From JBGPBY01 sp041481485 (GTDB lineage: Bacteria > Acidobacteriota > Terriglobia > 20CM-2-55-15), in assembly GCA_041481485.1 (NCBI GenBank), contig JBGPBY010000116.1, positions 1 to 16,538 on the forward strand: a stretch of DNA of 16,538 bases. The letters are read 5' to 3'. The notes under the pieces were generated by a model that saw only the letters and a program-made list of their open reading frames with translations, did no database searches and was not told where the DNA came from. This document shows positions 13,954 through 16,538 of the stretch, in pieces (the first letter of the stretch is position 1; each line of letters starts with the position of its first letter). The translations under genes and the position numbers were made by a program.

Positions 13954-15456
13954 ATGCGCACCGCACGATGCGTCATCGCTTCCCTGTTGTTGGCATCCCT
14001 AACCGTTGCCGGAGCGGAACACCGAGACGTTGGACTCGCCCAAAAAGGAACACGCATCGAAGCCAGCTTTGTCGAAGGCGCGTCGGCAAATTCTCCAACG
14101 GTCATGCTTCTTGGCGGGTTGACCGGTGAAGACGATTCGTCTCGAACCGTAATCGACGAAGCCCGCAAGTATGAGACCTTGCCACAGAACCGCAGGTCAT
14201 TCCGCTTAATCGCGATCCCCGCTGCAAATCCCGAAAACAATCGGATGGTGTTTCCCCCGGCTGGCGTGGCATACCGCGAGAATTCCGAGTCGCACGCACT
14301 TTGGCGCTGGATTGGAATTCAAGCTCCGGACCTGGTGCTGGTTGCCGGGGAGGACTCCGGACTCGCCGCTGCGCTCTCGCAGAATTCCGTTGCCGGCATT
14401 GGCAAGATTTCGGCACGACGAGTCGATGCGAAACCGGGAATGCTGGATTCGCTGCCCGGCGATATCGCGCTTTCCGATGCACACCGTGAGTTGACGCGCA
14501 GAGTAAGCCGCTCCCCTCAGCAACTTGCCGAAGAACTGGCGATGGTTTATGGCCACGACTTTGACCAGCTCACGTATCTGCCGGGAATGGCGCTCATCGG
14601 TCAAATGCGTCTCGGTCACGTGAACGAGGTCCAGCAACTCGCCGCCCGGTATCTGGACGGCCGCGACAATCTGGCGCGCGCGTCTTCGCTTACACTTGCC
14701 GGCCATCTCGTGTTCGCCGAGCTTGCCGAACGGACAAAGGATTCTCGTTACACCGATCTTGTCCGCAAGGCCGCAGACACTGGCTTTAATGCCGATGGAT
14801 CCATGAAAGAGTCCATGCCCTATCACGACGAGATGAGCGATTCGGTATTCATGGCAATACCTCTGCTTGCCAAAGCCGGCAAACTAACCGGTGACCGCAA
14901 GTACTTCGACATGGCAACACGTCATCTGGCATTCATGCAAAAGCTGGTGCGCCGTCCGGACGGACTCTATCGCCATTCTCCACTGACCGATGCGGCATGG
15001 GGACGCGGCAATGCGTTTCCGGCTCTGGGTCTGACACTCACACTTTCAGAATTTCCAAAAGATCACCCCGGCTATACGGCATTCCTTCAGTCCTATCAGC
15101 AACTCATGGAGAAGCTTGCGCAATTCCAGAGCGAAGACGGATTGTGGAGGGAAGTCATCGATCATCCCGGAGCCTACGAAGAATTCTCAGCGACCGCGAT
15201 GATCGCCACCTCCATGCTGCGCGGAATCCGCAATGGCTGGATCGATTCGCGCACATATCAGCCCCGCGTGGATAAGGCATGGCACGCCATCCTTCAGCGC
15301 GCGGGTGCGAATGGAATTCTGTTCAATGTCTGCGAGTCCACGAATAAGCAAAACTCGCTCGAAGATTACCTTCACCGTGCGGCAATACTCGACCGCGATC
15401 CCCGCGGCGGCGGTATGGCAATGATCTTTGCAACCGAGATGGCGGGATTGAAATGA
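13954..15456 (+). CDS. Secreted GH105/GH88-like glycoside hydrolase with M14-like N-terminal region
   Basis: 500 residues from ATG 13954, six bases after AAGGAGG (13941-13947). A Sec signal peptide MRTARCVIASLLLASLTVAG ends near A21. Residues about 25-170 read like a degenerate M14 zinc-carboxypeptidase: PTVMLLGGLTGEDDSS where M14 has the HxxE zinc motif, IPAANPENN like 'ipvaNPDG', and FPPAGVAYRENSESHALWRW. The usual zinc His appears to be lost. Residues about 185-500 form an (alpha/alpha)6 barrel of the unsaturated glucuronyl/rhamnogalacturonyl hydrolase type: MPYHDEMSDSVFMAIPLLAK (Asp296 probable catalytic), WGRGNAFPALG, and DGLWREVIDHPGAYEEFSAT. These enzymes hydrate and cleave the unsaturated uronic acid end left by polysaccharide lyases. 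Periplasmic or secreted. Confidence 0.85.
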   Translation: MRTARCVIASLLLASLTVAGAEHRDVGLAQKGTRIEASFVEGASANSPTVMLLGGLTGEDDSSRTVIDEARKYETLPQNRRSFRLIAIPAANPENNRMVFPPAGVAYRENSESHALWRWIGIQAPDLVLVAGEDSGLAAALSQNSVAGIGKISARRVDAKPGMLDSLPGDIALSDAHRELTRRVSRSPQQLAEELAMVYGHDFDQLTYLPGMALIGQMRLGHVNEVQQLAARYLDGRDNLARASSLTLAGHLVFAELAERTKDSRYTDLVRKAADTGFNADGSMKESMPYHDEMSDSVFMAIPLLAKAGKLTGDRKYFDMATRHLAFMQKLVRRPDGLYRHSPLTDAAWGRGNAFPALGLTLTLSEFPKDHPGYTAFLQSYQQLMEKLAQFQSEDGLWREVIDHPGAYEEFSATAMIATSMLRGIRNGWIDSRTYQPRVDKAWHAILQRAGANGILFNVCESTNKQNSLEDYLHRAAILDRDPRGGGMAMIFATEMAGLK

Positions 15457-15465
15457 CAAACGTTC

Positions 15466-15760
15466 CCCAGCCGCGTTAGCGGCGGCAGTTCCATAGCCCC
15501 CGGCGTGAGCCGGGGGGATAATAACAACGAAACCAACTCAGAGTGCCATAGGCACGACAGATCTATAACTCCGATACTCTCCACATCTGTTCTTCGGATC
15601 GCGACCATCCCACAACTCTGACCGCCTTACAGAGTCATGAACAAATGGAACTAATCTGGATATCGATCTGTCGTGCCTACGGCACTCTGTGTGGTGTTGT
15701 GACTATTTACCCCCGGCTCACGCCGGGGGCTAAAGAACTGCCGCCGCTAACTCGGCTGAG
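15466..15760. repeat. MITE/REPIN-like element with ~95-bp imperfect inverted repeats
   Basis: 15466-15566 and 15662-15760 are inverted copies carrying the same blocks in mirror order: GTTAGCGGCGGCAGTT, a GC-rich hairpin, then AGTGCCTATGGCACGACAGAT-like sequence (one mismatch between arms in the last block). Each arm holds a perfect hairpin, CCCCCGGC-GTGA-GCCGGGGG at 15497-15516 and its mirror at 15710-15729, enclosing about 95 bp of unique sequence. It encodes nothing and fills the gap between the hydrolase and YjbQ; the first hairpin could also act as a terminator after the hydrolase. Similar dispersed repeats are known from Acidobacteriota and Planctomycetes (recollection, not checked). Confidence 0.85.
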
Positions 15761-15789
15761 AACATCACGGTTATTGACTCACGCCCGCC

Positions 15790-15818
15790 TTGACTTACTC
15801 TTCTATACAAAGTACTCT
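15790..15818 (+). promoter_or_regulatory. Sigma-70-like promoter for the YjbQ gene
   Basis: TTGACT (15790-15795), a 17-nt spacer and TACTCT (15813-15818) lie about 30 bp before the gene's start codon. The -35 box is good and the -10 weak. The position just outside the repeat element suggests YjbQ has its own promoter. Confidence 0.45.
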
Positions 15819-15848
15819 TTATTGATCGAAACTGGAGGACAAGCCGCA

Positions 15849-16277
15849 ATGAAATCGGAAATGAAATCCGTCAATGTACGAACGAAGGCGAAACGGGAGA
15901 TGCTGGACCTGACGGCGGCGCTGGATGAATCCATCGGTGCATCCGGGATACGCGATGGAATCGTGGGGATTTATTCCCAGCACACCACGGCATCTCTTTT
16001 CGTCAGTGAGTTTCAGCCGGCGCTGATTGACGATGTGGCGGAGTTCCTGGAGCGCGTGGTCGAAGAGGATCTGCCGTACAAGCACAACTGCCCGGAACTC
16101 TCCGATTGTGAACGAAAGAATGCGGCATCTCATCTGCGGAGTCTGTTGTTGAACCACAGCATCCTTCTTCCTGTAGCGCAGGGCAAGGCGGTGCTTGGGC
16201 AATTTCAATCGGTGATTCTCGCAGAACTCGACGGTCCGCGCGACCGCACGCTGCAGGTTCAGGTGCTGGGCCAATGA
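15849..16277 (+). CDS. yjbQ: YjbQ / UPF0047 family protein
   Basis: 142 residues, the family's usual length. The start ATG follows GGAGGA at 15834-15839 with a 9-nt spacer. An in-frame upstream extension enters the repeat element and is rejected. Conserved family blocks are present: GIVGIYSQHTTASLFVSE, LPYKHNC, ERKNAASHLRSLLLNHSILL and PVAQGKAVLGQFQSVILAEL followed by DGPRDR near the C-terminus. The family (TIGR00149, 'secondary thiamine-phosphate synthase') forms trimers with a histidine-rich site. E. coli YjbQ has weak thiamine-phosphate synthase activity, but the physiological role remains unclear. The usual GTWQ is GQFQ here, a mild variation. Confidence 0.93.
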   Translation: MKSEMKSVNVRTKAKREMLDLTAALDESIGASGIRDGIVGIYSQHTTASLFVSEFQPALIDDVAEFLERVVEEDLPYKHNCPELSDCERKNAASHLRSLLLNHSILLPVAQGKAVLGQFQSVILAELDGPRDRTLQVQVLGQ

Positions 16278-16359
16278 AATTGTGATGGATGAAAAACTGT
16301 CACCCTGAAGCTCCCGTGCCGTAGTTCCCCCCACTACCATTGCCCGCGGAGGTGACACT

Positions 16360-16538
16360 GTGGACCATCCGGCAATGGCATACCGGCGTTCCGAAAGCAG
16401 CGCTGCAGAATCGGAAATTTTTGATGTGGCCGTGATTGGCGGAGGTGTAACCGGAGCGTGTCTGTTTCATCAGCTCCGGAGGAACGGCTACAAGGTGCTG
16501 CTTGCCGACAAATCGGATTTTGCGGGTGGCACCAGCCA
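16360..16538 (+). CDS. Glycerol-3-phosphate dehydrogenase-like FAD oxidoreductase, N-terminal part
   Basis: 59 codons are visible before the right edge. GTG 16360 is chosen as the start because GGAGGTGA (16348-16355) fits it well; ATG 16375 is a less likely alternative. After about 20 variable residues comes a Rossmann-type FAD-binding motif DVAVIGGGVTGACLFHQLRR (GxGxxG as GGGVTG), followed by VLLADKSDFAGGTS. The D-F-x-x-G-T-S pattern is characteristic of GlpD/GlpA-type sn-glycerol-3-phosphate dehydrogenases and close relatives in the DAO superfamily. The substrate domain is outside the window, so the exact enzyme cannot be fixed. It lies 82 bp after YjbQ on the same strand and may be co-transcribed. 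Confidence 0.75.
   Translation, partial: MDHPAMAYRRSESSAAESEIFDVAVIGGGVTGACLFHQLRRNGYKVLLADKSDFAGGTS

Noticed and set aside
14206..14826. 206-codon minus-strand frame inside the GH105-like gene
   Set aside because: It is a shadow of a well-supported gene with signal peptide, ribosome site and catalytic motifs on the plus strand.
15645..15848. In-frame N-terminal extension of YjbQ by 68 codons
   Set aside because: It translates part of an inverted-repeat element; the family starts at the ATG 15849 with its own ribosome site and promoter.

Overview
The window looks like a piece of an Acidobacteriota chromosome, probably Bryobacterales/Solibacter-like, although no rRNA or marker gene is present to prove it. 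The evidence is family content: a DUF6152-type 'HHSFS..FD' protein, two tandem secreted carboxypeptidase-regulatory-like (CarboxypepD_reg) repeat proteins, a HAF-repeat protein whose N-terminus reads like the anchor segment of an acidobacterial BlaR1/M56 protein, and abundant palindromic repeats. No CRISPR array, tRNA or rRNA was seen.

Layout. (1) 1-3465 is an accessory region that looks more AT-rich than the rest. It has an IS66-type transposase running off the left edge (minus), a GT2 glycosyltransferase cut short beside the probable IS end (minus), and a divergent AsnB-type amidotransferase of the kind common in exopolysaccharide/O-antigen loci (plus). (2) 3466-5573 holds small genes: a hypothetical protein, the DUF6152 exported protein (minus, TTG start), a small lipoprotein, and a single-domain MCE (MlaD-like) membrane protein. 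(3) 5695-7266 encodes a large exported protein with HAF repeats, a collagen-like stretch and a helical tail. (4) 7314-9907 (minus) holds two overlapping paralogous CarboxypepD_reg-like genes; the upstream one has lost its 5' third. (5) 9908-11136 is about 1.2 kb without an intact gene. It contains two gene remnants and a nested set of inverted repeats, including a REPIN-like pair of hairpins with perfect 31-bp arms. (6) 11137-13342 (minus) is a two-gene unit: a PhoD-like metallophosphatase followed by an unrecognised protein that may be a permuted papain-fold enzyme and seems frameshifted near its end. (7) 13590-16538 (plus) holds a small HxxxCxxC zinc-finger protein, a secreted GH105/GH88-like hydrolase with an M14-like N-terminal part, a ~295-bp REPIN/MITE-like element, a YjbQ/UPF0047 protein with its own promoter, and the start of a GlpD-like FAD oxidoreductase cut by the right edge.

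How it fits together. Several products are predicted to be exported or envelope-associated (DUF6152, lipoprotein, MCE, HAF/collagen-like protein, intact CarboxypepD_reg protein, GH105), which suits a soil saprotroph with a large secretome. I see no defence system or coherent new pathway. The most informative features are evolutionary: gene decay around 9.9-11.1 kb, two different REPIN-like families, a signal sequence apparently taken from a BlaR1-like protein, and an unusual M14-like/GH105 domain combination.
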